This document shows, one piece after another, positions 61,273 to 64,000 of a stretch of DNA of 64,000 nt. The notes under the pieces are model-generated. The model did not search any database. It saw only the letters and a program-made list of their open reading frames with translations, and had not been told where the DNA came from. The position numbers and the translations under genes are program-made. The DNA lies in the NCBI GenBank assembly GCA_036897625.1, contig JAYMTA010000015.1, positions 1 to 64,000 of the forward strand, given 5' to 3'. Source of the stretch: Pelargonium cotyledonis (Eukaryota; Streptophyta; Magnoliopsida; Geraniales; Geraniaceae). Numbering within the stretch: position 1 is the stretch's first letter; each line of letters starts with the position of its first letter.

Positions 61273-61303
61273 CTTCCCAAGTAGGATTTGAACCTACGAC
61301 CCA
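61273..61303 (-). pseudogene. trnN-type T-arm and acceptor 3' fragment
   Basis: On the minus strand GGGTCGTAGGTTCAAATCCT ACTTGGGAAG follows the 3' end of plastid-like trnN(GUU) (GGTCGTAGGTTCGAATCC TACTTGGGGAG by memory). The T-stem GTAGG/CCTAC is perfect. The part that should be the D- and anticodon arms is instead the dispersed repeat shared with 31.4 kb. It lies 50 bases upstream of trnY on the same strand. Confidence 0.5.
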
Positions 61304-61400
61304 CGAAAGACCCTAAAATGCCATTTTGTTAGGTGCCCCCTCACCGATAGAATTGCGCTTTTGAAAAGGCCTTTTTGGAGCGGCTGTTAGACTAGAACTA
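61300..61400. repeat. Dispersed repeat shared with 31.4 kb, copy 2
   Basis: See the 31354-31465 entry for the alignment. This copy contains a CCTAA/TTAGG stem enclosing AATGCCATT, and directly abuts the trnN-type 3' fragment. Confidence 0.5.
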
Positions 61401-64000
61401 AACTACTTACGAGGAGAAGATGAATCGAAAAAAAAAGGAAAGGTTGACTTTGCGTGCAGGTGATAGATAGGAGCTTAGGACACTTTTCGAAAGAAACATA
61501 GGAAGTTGGGCAAGATACTTCGAATAGGAAACCAACCTTCTTTTTTCAAAGGCAAAACCCAGTCTTATTACTTTTAGAAGTTACCGGTTATTGAAACTTT
61601 AAGTGTCTGGAAAATACAGGAAGCATTCTATTTGTAGCCTACATTAATATAGAACATTACTTTCTTATGGACTCAAGAGAAGTCATTATACTAGATTAAA
61701 CAATCTCGAAACTAAGACTACTCTTGGATAGGAGGCCTAACTTAGAAACAGCTTGCTTACTAAACACTATTAGCCCTAAACTAAAAGGTTACAAGCCAAA
61801 CTTACCTAGTAAGAATTCCCAATTCTAAGCTTTATGCATAGTCGATAAAGATAGAAAGCACTCCAGGCAGTCCTTTGTATTGAGACCCTATTAATAATTA
61901 ATGTTATAATCTTAACACTACAAGCCTTACCAGGTAACTCAGTAATGGAGTCCTACACTAGTTAGTAGTGAACCTCCAGTTCTATAAAAAAAGAAAATGT
62001 ACTAAGAGCAAGCTATAATAAAGGTAGCACGAGATGAGATATCTAGCAGTATGCCTTATGCAGGATATTCTTTGAACCCTATTTATTGAAGTTTTTGAGG
62101 ACACCTTTGTTGCCAGAACGCGAAAACTTGAGATTTAACTTTCAGTAGTAAGTCCTTAATAAGTTAGTTTTTACAAGACCTTTCCTTTAATTTTACGTTT
62201 TTTCTCATAAGCGCATACTCTCTAAATTTTATTTGGAATTTATAAAAGGGGCTGCCCAAGAGTAATGGGGTTCTTTTTCTACTTAAGTAAATTTTCCTAG
62301 CTTGACAGATTCTTATTAAATTGCTTTTGTAGTATTTTATATCTTTATTTAAAAGCGCGCTCTTAAAAAAGGAAATCCTGTTAATTCTGAAACAAAAAAT
62401 AAGGGTTTCTAGAAATAAGGACCCTATTATATATAAGTGTACCCACTTTTGGTCCCTTTGAACTAAGAAAACCTAAACGGATTTCCCGCTTGTGAAAGCT
62501 AGATGCCTTTTTTTATTTGAATCTTAAGAAAAGTTAGTTAGTGCATTCCTATTTATTGGCAGAAAAAGAACTTCCCAAGGCAAGCGCTACCTGTGAGTAA
62601 TGATAAGAAGCCTTTAACAGAGACCCATTTCATTAAGACATGAAAAAGCCTTAGTTCTTCCTATATGAAGCCTCCCGTAAATTCTATTTTGTTTCTTACT
62701 TTGTTCGTGTTATTTATAAGTAATCAAGACAAACTAATTATTAAAAATCTCTTATAAATTTTAATTCATTAGTTGAAAAGTGACATAATGATAGGTTAAG
62801 AGGGATCAATAGAGCTTAGAAAGCTGGGTATCTTTTACTTTTGACTGTCTCCCTTATTAGATCCTTCCTGACTCTAAAAATAGACTTTCTCTAAACTAAA
62901 TGGACTTCATCGGGGCTACCTAGGAAATCTTCATGCTATGTTTTTACTCGTAACGGATTTCCGTACTACGAATGGCTTCTTTTGATTGGACAAACTTTCG
63001 CAGTCATACATAATAAAGGAAGGGTTGCTTACATAGTTAAGTTGCAGGGTTCTTCCTATTAACATGCTACTGTGACATCTAAAGTTGCTCGGGGGTAATG
63101 AGTCCAAACAAGCGTATACTCTACCCAAATATTTTACGTAGTTATGTGGAATGGTTATAAATTGACGTTCTATGAATAAAATTTCCTTAGTCTTTGTAAA
63201 ACAAACTTATAAGCCTAAAGACCGACTTAAGAAAGGCCTACTTCTTACTATACGACCCTTGTCAGGGTCCTTTTAAAGCAAGACTGCGCGCCATAAATTA
63301 TACAGCTATTTCCGAGTACTATAACATGATTTAATACCCATTTTTCTCCAAGTTTCTCGAAATTTCGGGTGCGAGCTCTTCTACAAGGCTTTCTTAATAG
63401 ACCGGGCAATCGCCTTGAGATACCTTCTGACTTTTCCAGGTGTAATCAAATAAAAAGGACTGCTATACCCTATATAAAAAGGATATCCCATTTTACCCCG
63501 CTCAGAGGATTTCTTTATTAACAAAGTTTTACTTATCTTGAATTTGAAGCGCACAAAGTACAAAGTCCCCGGTAATAACACCTTTTATGCAAGATCCTCT
63601 ATGAAGTCATTTTCAATGATTCTCTCCCGATTAGTTTTTCTTGTAAAAACCTGGAAACGTGCATATCTAAACAAAAATCCATCGCACAAGTCCTAAGTCT
63701 AGGCCGCTAAAAAGCAGTTCTTGTTGTGTAAAATACATTGATACTAAAGTTCCTAAAAGGGCTTGGAGACTCCAAAAAGGGTTTCTTAACCTAGCTGAAA
63801 CTTTGGGTCTGTTTCCATAACTTTATCTTACCCTTATATACTAATGAAACACCCTTCCAGAGCCCCCTGTCAAAATCCTTGTCTAAGTCTCCTAAGAACC
63901 CCGTCTACCCGGAAAAGGTACATCTCTAGATTTGAAACCCTCTAAAAAAGGAATTCTTTCTTCTTTGTACTAGTAGGATCCTGCAGCTATTTATTAGAAT
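61401..64000. other. AT-rich spacer
   Basis: No gene is recognised. TATACAGCTATTTCCG at 63299-63314 repeats the sequence at 56682 in the leader of the compact element copy, with some flanking similarity (CTATAA, ACA). Short open frames near 62.9-63.6 kb show no domain. Confidence 0.55.

Noticed and set aside
1-64000. Searched by eye for rRNA cores, group II intron domain V, group I intron cores and CRISPR arrays
   Set aside because: No conserved rRNA strings, no GAGCCG..CGGTTC-type domain V, and no regularly spaced repeats were found.

Overview
The window looks like non-coding organelle DNA, most probably from the mitochondrion of a green alga or streptophyte with a greatly inflated genome. 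The evidence is mainly tRNA-based. A well-formed tRNA-Tyr at 61141-61222 (minus) and a tRNA-Gln-like sequence at 58017-58087 (plus) both match, from memory, plant-type mitochondrial genes rather than plastid or nuclear ones. The DNA is AT-rich (judged by eye, not counted). No open frame exceeds about 110 codons, and I found no recognisable rRNA, respiratory-chain or ribosomal-protein gene and no intron core. The species cannot be named from this window.

Layout. From 1 to about 26 kb there is only AT-rich spacer with scattered eroded tRNA-like pieces (about 3.0, 8.7, 14.4, 19.7 and 23.7 kb). From 26 to 33 kb there are fragments of a dispersed repeat family, a tRNA-like piece at 27.3 kb and a repeat at 31.4 kb that recurs at 61.3 kb. 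From 33 to 51.6 kb there is spacer holding more tRNA relics, including a chimeric Asn/Asp-type tRNA at 40.8 kb, and a strong stem-loop at 46.55 kb. From 51.6 to 57.8 kb lies a cluster of related copies of an unclassified element. Each fuller copy has the same order: a short reading frame (best copy 53371-53646), a GC-rich core of the type CTTCGCTAACGCT..CAGTCGG, a stem-loop, and a Ser/Asn/Tyr-rich open tract. From 57.8 to 64 kb are the damaged trnQ-like gene, the intact trnY with a 30-codon frame just downstream, a trnN-type 3' fragment and more spacer.

The only confident functional gene is trnY. Most other features are relics, repeats and hairpins. The most interesting items are the 51.6-57.8 kb repeat family, which keeps similar amino-acid patterns across diverged copies, and the recombined tRNA relics: an Asn 5' half joined to an Asp-type 3' half, and a trnQ whose anticodon arm matches, in inverted orientation, the DNA just beyond its 3' end. 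All family assignments are from memory of consensus sequences, without database searches.
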